Origin: an uncultured Ruminiclostridium sp.
Lineage (GTDB): Bacteria; Bacillota; Clostridia; Oscillospirales; Ruminococcaceae
DNA: 12,558 nt
Direction: 5' to 3'
Assembly: GCA_910585505.1 (NCBI GenBank)
Contig: CAJUFF010000077.1
Location: 1 to 12,558, forward strand
Below are positions 5,532-11,824 of this stretch, piece by piece (position 1 is the first letter of the stretch; the number at the start of each line of letters is the position of its first letter). The translations under genes and the position numbers were made by a program. The notes beneath the pieces were generated by a model. The model was given only the letters and a program-made list of their open reading frames with translations, made no database searches and was not told the DNA's origin.

Positions 5532-6869
5532 TTAAATATTGTTTTCTTTTATATATTTTATGAGCCTGTCGCGTTTATTAGAGATTTTTCCCTCAATCAC
5601 CGAGTTGAGCAAAAAATCAAGCGCTTTTCCTATGTCGGCTCCGGTGTATCCGAGATTGAGCATATCATTTCCGTTTACGTCAAGCTCCTTTAAAGAAAAA
5701 CACTCTTTCTCAGCCAATATTTTTTTTGCCATATATTTCGCTGAATTATAAACGGGAATACGGCTCATAGCCGCGGGAGCTTTGGCAAGATCGTCCGCAA
5801 TATGAACATTAAGAAGGTCAAAATACGGTTTCTCTCCAAATTTCTTAAGGTGCTTTTTTATCAATACCGGATCGTCGTTCATTACCATATCGTGGCGTTC
5901 CACCAGAAAAACGGCCTTTTTTATCGTACCGCTGTCATAATGCAGTCTCTCCAAAGTTTTTTGACAAATATTTCCGCTTACTGAAGCGTGACCCTTAAAA
6001 TGTCCCTCACCGTTGTAGAATTTATAACAGGCCGGCTTTCCAAGATCATGAAAAAGCATAGTGAGTCTTAAATAAGGTACCGGCTCGATTCCTCCAACAG
6101 CCGCTATCGTATGCTCCCATACATCACGGTTATGATAATGTGTATGCTGTTCAAAACCTACACATTTATTTATTTCGGGAATAATTACCGAAAAAACATC
6201 ATTATATTCTCTGAGTACTTGAGATAAATATTCCGTGTTTCCGCACAAAATCTTTGTAAGTTCGGAGCTTAACCTTTCAGGGGATATTTCATTTAGAAGA
6301 TCCTTTTTTTTATGAAGCGCATTTTTGGTTCCGATTTCGGGAACAAAACCGTACTGCGCCATAAACCGCAGTGCGCGCATTATTCTAAGAGCGTCCTCTT
6401 CAAACCGTTTTTCCGCGTTTCCCACACAGCGAAGCTCCATTTTTTCAAGGTCTCCGATACCGTTATAAGGGTCAATTATTACGCCGTCCCGTGAGCAAGC
6501 TATGGCGTTTACGGTAAAATCCCGACGCTTCAGATCCTCCTCAAGACTTCGGGTAAAGCTTATATTTTCCGGATGGCGGAAATCCTTATACTCCCCGTCA
6601 CAGCGAAAAGCGGTAATCTCGGCGGTGCCATATTCGGATACAACGGTAACGGTTCCATGTTTTATTCCCGTTTCCACTATCTTCATATTAAAAAATACCC
6701 GTTTTATCTCCTCCGGCATGGCGGAGGTGGTGATATCATAATCAGAAACCGGAAGTCCCATAAGGGGATTGCGCACACACCCCCCAATCCCGTAAGCCTC
6801 AAAGCCCGCGTCTTCAAGCTTTTTTAAAATTTCTTCCACAAATTTCGGAAGCTCAAAATTTTTTTTCAT
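5532..6869 (-). CDS. cca: CCA tRNA nucleotidyltransferase (class II, HD-domain type)
   Basis: The 445-residue product adds or repairs the 3'-terminal CCA of tRNA. The head domain shows GIGGCVRN (27-34) and the metal-binding D43-x-D45 pair in SDYDIT. Next come RRDFTVNAIA (115-124) and the neck motif EEDALRIMRALRF (157-169), used for nucleotide selection. An HD domain follows, with WEHT (251-254) and FHDLGKP (273-279). The usual GG-x-V-R-D reads R-N here, a change I believe also occurs in other Firmicutes. A pure poly(A) polymerase or an A-adding enzyme cannot be excluded from sequence alone. No good Shine-Dalgarno precedes the ATG at 6869, which is unusual in this window, but domain alignment supports this start. 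The 61-bp gap after mtaD holds only a weak promoter-like pair (TTGCCG, 17 bp, TGTTAT on the minus strand). Confidence 0.93.
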   Translation of the reverse strand: MKKNFELPKFVEEILKKLEDAGFEAYGIGGCVRNPLMGLPVSDYDITTSAMPEEIKRVFFNMKIVETGIKHGTVTVVSEYGTAEITAFRCDGEYKDFRHPENISFTRSLEEDLKRRDFTVNAIACSRDGVIIDPYNGIGDLEKMELRCVGNAEKRFEEDALRIMRALRFMAQYGFVPEIGTKNALHKKKDLLNEISPERLSSELTKILCGNTEYLSQVLREYNDVFSVIIPEINKCVGFEQHTHYHNRDVWEHTIAAVGGIEPVPYLRLTMLFHDLGKPACYKFYNGEGHFKGHASVSGNICQKTLERLHYDSGTIKKAVFLVERHDMVMNDDPVLIKKHLKKFGEKPYFDLLNVHIADDLAKAPAAMSRIPVYNSAKYMAKKILAEKECFSLKELDVNGNDMLNLGYTGADIGKALDFLLNSVIEGKISNKRDRLIKYIKENNI

Positions 6870-6930
6870 TTATGTTGTCTATAAAAGCGCGCTTATAACA
6901 TATGAACCTGTTTAAAGCGGCAAAGCCTTT

Positions 6931-8202
6931 TTACCTCAATTTTTTTGCCAATTTGTTGGCTTTTTCGTAAATTTCACACGGTTGTTCACCGATATAGTAT
7001 TCCCCGTTTTCATAAAGAATCCCGCCATTTACCATAGTAAGCTTAACATTGCTCTTGCTGCCGCTGTACACAAGGTTCTTGCCTATATTGTTAAGCGGCT
7101 GCATATTTGGCTGCTCAAGATCAATCAGCACAAGGTCGGCCTTTTTCCCTTCTTTAATGCAGTCGCAGTCGGCGAGTCCCATAGCGAGCGCCCCTCCCTT
7201 AACCGCCATTTGCAGTACACCATCGGCATCACAAGCGGAAGCGTCCTTTTCACGAATTTTTTGCAATCCCGTGGTTAAAAACATCTCCCTGAACATATCA
7301 AGACAGTTATTGCTTGCCGCACCGTCGGTGCCTATTGCTAAATTAACTCCTTTATCCATCATACGACAGATAGGCGCGATACCGCTGGCGAGCTTGGTAT
7401 TGGAAGCGGGATTTGTAACGGCCCACATACCGTGACGCTTAAATATATCCATATCATTATCGTCAAAATATACGCAATGAAACCCGCCGCCGCCATAATT
7501 AAGCATTCCCAGTTCTTCAAACAGCGCCGTTGGACTCATTCCGTGACGCTCCCTGCACTCTATGGTTTCTTTTTCCGTTTCGCTGTTATGAGTATAAACA
7601 GGCTCTTTTAAGCTCTGAGACAGCTTTGCCATCTCTTTCATAAGATCAAGAGAAGCCGTATATTCAGCGTGAAAACCCAATTGATAGGATATAAGCTCGT
7701 TATACTTCCCATTGGCAAATTTAAGGTATTCCTTGTGTACACGCTCGGCATTTACAGGGTCTCCGCTTACGGAACCGCACAGCACAAGCCTGAAGCCGGT
7801 ATCAGCCGCAGCGGCGGCAATGGCGTCGGCAAAAAAATACATATCAAAACAAGATGTAATTCCACTGCTCAGATATTCCATTATACCAAGCTTGGTAAGC
7901 AAATATACATCGTCGGGAGTCAGTTTGTCTTCACGCGGGAAAACGCGTTCAAAAAGCCACTCCTGTAAAGGAAGATCGTCTGCATAAGAACGCAGAAAGG
8001 TCATTGCGGAATGAGTATGCGCGTTTTTAAAACCCGGTATTATCAAATTTCCCTCACAGTTTATTTCTCTGTCAAAATAGCCACCTTTTTTCTCCTCCCC
8101 CACATAGATTATTTTCTCACCGTCGATATGAAGCTCTCCGTTTATTATCGAACAATCGTTTTCGGCGGTCATTATTCTCGCATTATAAAATTTTATTTTC
8201 AT
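6931..8202 (-). CDS. mtaD: 5-methylthioadenosine/S-adenosylhomocysteine deaminase (amidohydrolase)
   Basis: The 423-residue product is a metal-dependent amidohydrolase of the MtaD/TrzN-like subfamily. Visible metal and catalytic positions are H62 and H64 in NAHTHSAM, H178 in GFHAEYT, H205 and E208 in THNSETE, H242 in FHCVYF, and D293 in GTDGAASNN. This matches the pattern known for MTA/SAH deaminases, which convert methylthioadenosine and S-adenosylhomocysteine to their inosine forms. N-terminal (1-58) and C-terminal (about 355-410) strands form the usual composite beta-sandwich. SD AGGAAAGGAAAT precedes the ATG. Its place directly after a purine-nucleoside phosphorylase fits a salvage route in which the deaminated nucleoside is then cleaved. 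Guanine or other nucleoside-type deaminases of the superfamily are the main alternatives; the active-site wording favours MtaD. Confidence 0.9.
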   Translation of the reverse strand: MKIKFYNARIMTAENDCSIINGELHIDGEKIIYVGEEKKGGYFDREINCEGNLIIPGFKNAHTHSAMTFLRSYADDLPLQEWLFERVFPREDKLTPDDVYLLTKLGIMEYLSSGITSCFDMYFFADAIAAAAADTGFRLVLCGSVSGDPVNAERVHKEYLKFANGKYNELISYQLGFHAEYTASLDLMKEMAKLSQSLKEPVYTHNSETEKETIECRERHGMSPTALFEELGMLNYGGGGFHCVYFDDNDMDIFKRHGMWAVTNPASNTKLASGIAPICRMMDKGVNLAIGTDGAASNNCLDMFREMFLTTGLQKIREKDASACDADGVLQMAVKGGALAMGLADCDCIKEGKKADLVLIDLEQPNMQPLNNIGKNLVYSGSKSNVKLTMVNGGILYENGEYYIGEQPCEIYEKANKLAKKLR

Positions 8203-8266
8203 TTCCGTATAATTTCCTTTCCTGAGCGAACATTGTAAAAAACATCGCCGCTTTTATTGGTATTAT

Positions 8267-9127
8267 TCACTTGATAATTCCCTCGTGAAAAATATTAACC
8301 ACGGAAGCCTTTATCAACCTTTTAAACAGCGGAGCCGCCTTATCCGCCGCCTCAATTACTTCCTTATGGGTAAGAGGGGTATCGGTAAGTCCACAGCCCA
8401 AATTTGCCACACAGCTTATCCCCACAATCTTCATGCCGGCATGGTTAGCGGCGATCGCTTCACAGGCGGTACTCATTCCTATGGCGTCCGCTCCCAGCAT
8501 ACGGCACATTTTCACCTCGGAGGGTGATTCAAAATTTGGCCCCGTAAGCTGTATATAAACCCCCTCGCGCAATTTTATATTAAGCGCCTCGGCAGTCTTT
8601 TTGACAATTCCCCTAAGTTCTTTGCTGTATATCTCACTCATATCCGGAAAACGTGTGCCTAAAGAGTCTATGTTGGGTCCTATAAGAGGACTTGGCACAA
8701 AATCGGATATCTGGTCGGTTATAAGCATAAAATCTCCCGCGGAAAAATCAGGATTTGCCGCACCGGAAGCATTTGTAAGAAACAAAACCTCCGCACCCAT
8801 TTTGCACATAAGTCTTGTGGGAAGCACAACGTCGCTCATATTATAACCCTCGTAATAGTGAACCCTTCCCTGCATTATGACCATAGGAACATCATCTATA
8901 TATCCGAACACAAAACGACCTTTGTGTCCAGGAACAGTAGACAAAGGAAAACCATCAATCTCATTGTAATTTAAAACAGCCCTGACATCAATCTCGTCGG
9001 CGAGGGCGCCTAACCCGGAACCCAATATCAACGCCACAGCCGGCTTGAAATCAATTTTGCTCTTAAAGCTGTTAAAACACATTTCAAGCTTTTCTTCGGT
9101 CGTCATGGAAATATTATTTTGCGTCAT
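8267..9127 (-). CDS. punA: purine-nucleoside phosphorylase (trimeric type)
   Basis: The 286-residue product phosphorolyses purine nucleosides to base and (deoxy)ribose-1-phosphate. Motifs, in this numbering, are GSGLG (36-40), H68 in PGHKGR, QGRVHYYEGY (86-95), TNASGAAN (118-125), GPNFESPSE (196-204, where E200 reads the purine), GMST (217-220), and N242 in SCVANLGCG. The E200/N242 pair is that of 6-oxopurine-specific trimeric enzymes (inosine, guanosine); methylthioadenosine phosphorylases have Asp in the N242 region. I chose the ATG at 9127 because GAAAGGACGG lies ahead of it. An ATG at 9154 overlaps the GGDEF stop (TAATG), but it has no SD and would add nine unconserved residues; translational coupling from it is possible. 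The next gene, mtaD, makes deaminated nucleosides this enzyme could cleave. Confidence 0.93.
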   Translation of the reverse strand: MTQNNISMTTEEKLEMCFNSFKSKIDFKPAVALILGSGLGALADEIDVRAVLNYNEIDGFPLSTVPGHKGRFVFGYIDDVPMVIMQGRVHYYEGYNMSDVVLPTRLMCKMGAEVLFLTNASGAANPDFSAGDFMLITDQISDFVPSPLIGPNIDSLGTRFPDMSEIYSKELRGIVKKTAEALNIKLREGVYIQLTGPNFESPSEVKMCRMLGADAIGMSTACEAIAANHAGMKIVGISCVANLGCGLTDTPLTHKEVIEAADKAAPLFKRLIKASVVNIFHEGIIK

Positions 9128-9153
9128 ATAAAAAAACCGTCCTTTCAAAAGCA

Positions 9154-9774
9154 TTATTTTACAATGCCATTATTTTTATATTCAGATTTTATTACTTCAA
9201 GACCTTCTCTTTTTGCAATTTCCTTAAGCTCATTCTTATTTTGATACATTTTTTTATCCGCAAGCTTTTGTACCTCTCGGAGCGTAAGATATTGATCCGA
9301 AAATTCACTGCTGTAAAACTCCGCTCCGTAGGCAATTTGAAGTAAAAACCTGTGCGAATCATCGGAATTGTATTCGTCAATAGCCATCTCAAATTTTAAA
9401 ATTGCCTCGTTACAAAGTTTAAAAGCATTTTCACAACAAACAACCGCAACAAATTCGTCGCCGCCCGTGCGGTACACGCTTCCTACTCCGCCAAAACATT
9501 TGTTTATCATTGCCGATCCGTCCGTTATCAGCTTATCGCCCATTTCATGGCCAAGTGTATCATTTATGGTTTTAAGATTGTTTATATCAAATTGTACTAT
9601 TCCTATTGACTTGTAATTTACCTTTACTACTTCAAGGTGATTAAGCTTTTTTTTAAACGCGGCAATATTTCCGACTCCCGTAAGCCCGTCCGTAAACGCG
9701 ATTTTTCCCATTTTTTCTGCCTCGTTGCTAAGCTCAAAAGCTTTGGAAAAGCTAAACATACTCATAACAAGCAC
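9154..9774 (-). CDS. GGDEF diguanylate cyclase domain, the C-terminal part of a TAG-split gene
   Basis: This frame holds a full GGDEF domain: FTDGLTGVGN (27-36), FDINNLKTINDTLGHEMGD (62-80), the active site GGDEF (104-108) and ADKKMYQNK (172-180). Intact substrate and metal residues suggest active synthesis of c-di-GMP from two GTP. The RxxD inhibitory site expected just before the active site is absent (GGVG at 95-98), so product feedback is probably lost. The frame begins right after the TAG at 9775-9777 and is in phase with the membrane protein upstream. Its first residues continue that protein's last helix, and FSKAFELSNEAEKMG is the usual signalling helix. If translated separately, AGGTG (9776-9772), which includes part of the stop codon, lies six bases before an ATG at 9765 and would give a soluble cyclase. 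Otherwise it is the back half of a broken gene. Confidence 0.88.
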   Translation of the reverse strand: MLVMSMFSFSKAFELSNEAEKMGKIAFTDGLTGVGNIAAFKKKLNHLEVVKVNYKSIGIVQFDINNLKTINDTLGHEMGDKLITDGSAMINKCFGGVGSVYRTGGDEFVAVVCCENAFKLCNEAILKFEMAIDEYNSDDSHRFLLQIAYGAEFYSSEFSDQYLTLREVQKLADKKMYQNKNELKEIAKREGLEVIKSEYKNNGIVK

Positions 9775-9777
9775 CTA
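9775..9777 (-). other. in-frame TAG separating the sensor and GGDEF halves
   Basis: The membrane-sensor frame ends ATT ATC TAG and the GGDEF frame starts GTG CTT GTT ATG with no shift. Reading through the TAG gives one protein of about 580 residues with normal sensor-helix-GGDEF order. Every other complete gene in the window ends in TAA or TGA, so this is the only TAG used as a stop here, though the sample is small. Confidence 0.85.
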
Positions 9778-10896
9778 GATAATAAAAAACAGACAGGAAA
9801 AAACAAATATTATGGGTATTGAACTTCCCGAACCGAAAACAAACTGAGCTGCAATCATTCCGAGGAATACCAGATATATTGCGATAAATGAAAAATCCGT
9901 GCTTCTTTTTTCATTATTTTTATTTAAATCAAATATAAGTACGCCTAAAATTAACAGAAGCTGCACCAACATGGAAATATCCGCTATAATCCTTGTGCGA
10001 TAAATATTCGCTGCACCCGATATTCCGAGAATATAAATTGCAGCGATAACGACGGCCTGAATTACCGACGCGACCTGCAATATCCTGTCCGAAACTCGAA
10101 ATTTCGTATTTTCCATAAAAAAAAGAATAAAAGGCATAAACATAGTGACATAGGCAAGACACCTTATTATACATAATGAGTCCGCACCTACTATCTCCAA
10201 CGAGGAAAGCAAAATGCTTCCCGAAATTGAGTAAACGGAAGCCAAAACCGCAAAAGCGCCGGCATAATGTACTCCATGGAGAGACACGTCTTTTCTGAAA
10301 GCGAAATAGAACATAATTAGTATAATTCCCATGCAAAACAAAGCAATACACAAAACAATACCCAAAAGATCGCTTCTGAACACCGTGCTAATAATTTCAC
10401 CGGAAGATCCCAAAATCACATTTCTTATTCCGTAAAGCTCGCTATCACAAATAAATTTAACATCAATTCTGATAACATCTCCCTTGACAATATCGCCAAT
10501 ACCTGTATAATGAAACTGGGGCGACGCGCCGTCTATGGAAAAAAGCGATTTTTCCATCGGATAAGAATGCTCGTTTGTGGAGTATACCTTATTTTGATTA
10601 ACAAATATATCAGTATCCGCAAAGGAATTTTTAAATGCAATATAAACGTCATCACAATCTTCTTCCGCCGTATGGAATAAAGAATATCCGTTTTCGGAAA
10701 CTATTGCGGAAAGCTGAGAAAGATTCTCGATATCTATCTCGACTCCGTTTTCGTTTCGCCATACCACGTTTAAATCAGAATCGTTTTTAACGTCCAAATG
10801 CAGTGAAAAGAATATATTGTATGAGCAAACGAAAACAAACGCTGCGGCAACGATTACAAACAGTACCGCAAATATCGGTGATCTGTATTTTCTCAT
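9775..10896 (-). CDS. membrane sensor half of a diguanylate cyclase (extracellular domain plus seven helices, 7TMR-DISM-like)
   Basis: The 373-residue product starts with a membrane segment (7-29). An extracytoplasmic domain follows (about 30-174), rich in beta strands, with IAFKNSFADTDIFVNQNKVY and FHYTGIGDIVKGDVIRIDVKF as in the jelly-roll-like sensor domains of such cyclases. After it come seven hydrophobic helices (near 175-199, 207-231, 243-261, 272-292, 303-323, 335-353, 358-373), the 7TMR-DISM layout. The last helix is cut at its cytoplasmic end by the TAG at 9775-9777, and its natural continuation is found in the following GGDEF frame. Alone, this piece would be a receptor without an output domain. 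It lies three bases after the HAD gene and is probably coupled to it; AAGGAT lies about 13 bases before the ATG. The ligand is unknown. The family call rests on architecture and motif recall. Confidence 0.8.
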   Translation of the reverse strand: MRKYRSPIFAVLFVIVAAAFVFVCSYNIFFSLHLDVKNDSDLNVVWRNENGVEIDIENLSQLSAIVSENGYSLFHTAEEDCDDVYIAFKNSFADTDIFVNQNKVYSTNEHSYPMEKSLFSIDGASPQFHYTGIGDIVKGDVIRIDVKFICDSELYGIRNVILGSSGEIISTVFRSDLLGIVLCIALFCMGIILIMFYFAFRKDVSLHGVHYAGAFAVLASVYSISGSILLSSLEIVGADSLCIIRCLAYVTMFMPFILFFMENTKFRVSDRILQVASVIQAVVIAAIYILGISGAANIYRTRIIADISMLVQLLLILGVLIFDLNKNNEKRSTDFSFIAIYLVFLGMIAAQFVFGSGSSIPIIFVFSCLFFII

Positions 10897-10899
10897 AAT

Positions 10900-11565
10900 T
10901 TACAGCGCATCCTTTTTGTTTTTTAAAATTATATCAAGAAGCTCTTTGGGAGAATCCGCTATATATAAAGCGCCGCTGTCCGAAAGCTCCTTTTTTGTAC
11001 GAAAACCCCATAATACGCCGCATGAATCCACTCCGGCGTTTATCGCGGTTTCCATATCCACGTTGCTGTCCCCAACATAAAGAATGTCTTTTTTATCAGC
11101 ATCAAACCTGTCAATTACATAATTTACCAAATACGGATCGGGTTTTTTCGGAAAACCGTCTTTTCTTCCGCATACGATACCAATATTGTCTTTAAAAAAG
11201 TCCTCTACAAGTTTCACCGAATAAGAATGATCCTTATTGGACACAACGCCCGTTTTAATACCGTTTTTTTTAAGTTCCGAAAGCATTTCGAGTATTCCGT
11301 CGTAGGGCTTGGTGTTATCAAAACAATGCGCGCCGTAATAATCCGAAAAAAGACTGTGGACTTTGTTTTCTTCCTGCTCTCCGATATTTTTAGGACATAG
11401 CCTTTTTATCAGCACAGGTATACCGTTTCCAACAAAATATTTATAGCTTTCAATATCGTAAGTCTGATAACCGGCAGTGCTTAAAGCGTAATTCCCGGCG
11501 GACGCCAAATCCTCCAATGTATTCAATAAGGTGCCGTCCAGATCAAATATTACATACTTGTACAT
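10900..11565 (-). CDS. HAD-superfamily phosphatase (phosphoglycolate phosphatase/PGM-like)
   Basis: The 221-residue product has all four HAD motifs: D8-x-D10 in FDLDGTLLNT, S109 in GVVSNK, K141 in PKKPDP, and D166/D170 in GDSNVDME. A helical C1-type cap lies at about 16-85. This is the layout of Gph-like phosphatases, which hydrolyse small phosphoesters such as 2-phosphoglycolate; beta-phosphoglucomutase-like and pyrophosphatase (PpaX-like) members look the same, so the substrate is open. A TGGTGG-type SD (GGTGG, 11574-11570) lies four bases before the ATG. It is the first gene of the minus-strand cluster, driven by a consensus promoter at 11597-11625. Nothing in the sequence ties it to the neighbouring c-di-GMP gene beyond co-transcription. 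Confidence 0.9.
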   Translation of the reverse strand: MYKYVIFDLDGTLLNTLEDLASAGNYALSTAGYQTYDIESYKYFVGNGIPVLIKRLCPKNIGEQEENKVHSLFSDYYGAHCFDNTKPYDGILEMLSELKKNGIKTGVVSNKDHSYSVKLVEDFFKDNIGIVCGRKDGFPKKPDPYLVNYVIDRFDADKKDILYVGDSNVDMETAINAGVDSCGVLWGFRTKKELSDSGALYIADSPKELLDIILKNKKDAL

Positions 11566-11596
11566 AAAACCACCATTATAATTGATTCATACAAAT

Positions 11597-11625
11597 ATAA
11601 TACCACTAACGGAAAACTTTGTCAA
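11597..11625 (-). promoter_or_regulatory. sigma-A promoter of the minus-strand cluster
   Basis: On the minus strand, TTGACA (11625-11620) and TATTAT (11602-11597) are separated by exactly 17 bp. The -35 is perfect and the -10 matches at 5 of 6 positions. The transcript would begin near 11590, leaving a leader of about 25 nt before the HAD start codon. Confidence 0.85.
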
Positions 11626-11677
11626 CTTTTACGGCAAAAAAATACTTTGTTTTCAAGAATTTTTAAAAAGGGTCTGT

Positions 11678-11715
11678 AGTATTGCTCGCCACAATGAAAT
11701 CTTACCGGCAATACT
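11678..11715. repeat. inverted repeat in the divergent intergenic region
   Basis: AGTATTGC (11678-11685) and GCAATACT (11708-11715) form a perfect 8-bp inverted repeat around 22 bp. It lies between the two divergent promoters, about 50 bp upstream of the leftward -35 and 33 bp upstream of the rightward one. That position would suit an activator or a shared regulator. The long spacer makes it weak as an RNA structure, and chance is possible in this AT-rich stretch. Confidence 0.3.
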
Positions 11716-11747
11716 TGCTGCAAATTAAAAATATTTTAAAAAAACCA

Positions 11748-11776
11748 TTGAAAAAAAGTCCGAAATATGTTAAAAT
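11748..11776 (+). promoter_or_regulatory. promoter of the membrane-fusion lipoprotein gene
   Basis: TTGAAA (11748-11753) and TAAAAT (11771-11776) are separated by 17 bp; each matches consensus at 5 of 6 positions. The start of transcription would fall near 11783, inside the LacI/CcpA-type palindrome at 11782-11797. Confidence 0.7.
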
Positions 11777-11781
11777 TAAAT

Positions 11782-11797
11782 TTGGAAACGTTTGCAA
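11782..11797. promoter_or_regulatory. LacI/CcpA-type operator (cre-like palindrome)
   Basis: TTGGAAACGTTTGCAA is a 16-bp palindrome with a central CG; only the fourth pair from each end (11785 and 11794, G and G) fails to match. Its first 15 bases fit the classical catabolite-responsive element WTGNAANCGNWNNCW at every fixed position. It lies 6 bp after the -10 and over the expected start site, which is a repressing position. Either CcpA or another LacI/GalR-family protein may bind; no such regulator is encoded in the window. Confidence 0.65.
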
Positions 11798-11824
11798 AAA
11801 AATTATTTAAGGATACATATACAT

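Noticed and set aside
7049..7435. 128-codon plus-strand open frame
   Set aside because: Antisense to mtaD, over its metal-binding region; no supporting SD or family motif.
9775..9777. pyrrolysine insertion or reassigned TAG
   Set aside because: No pyrrolysine tRNA or enzyme is seen and nothing else in the window reads TAG as sense; a simple nonsense mutation or restart is more economical.
9929..10351. 140-codon minus-strand open frame overlapping the sensor gene in another frame
   Set aside because: It is an alternative frame of the membrane-sensor gene, with no start signal and no domain.
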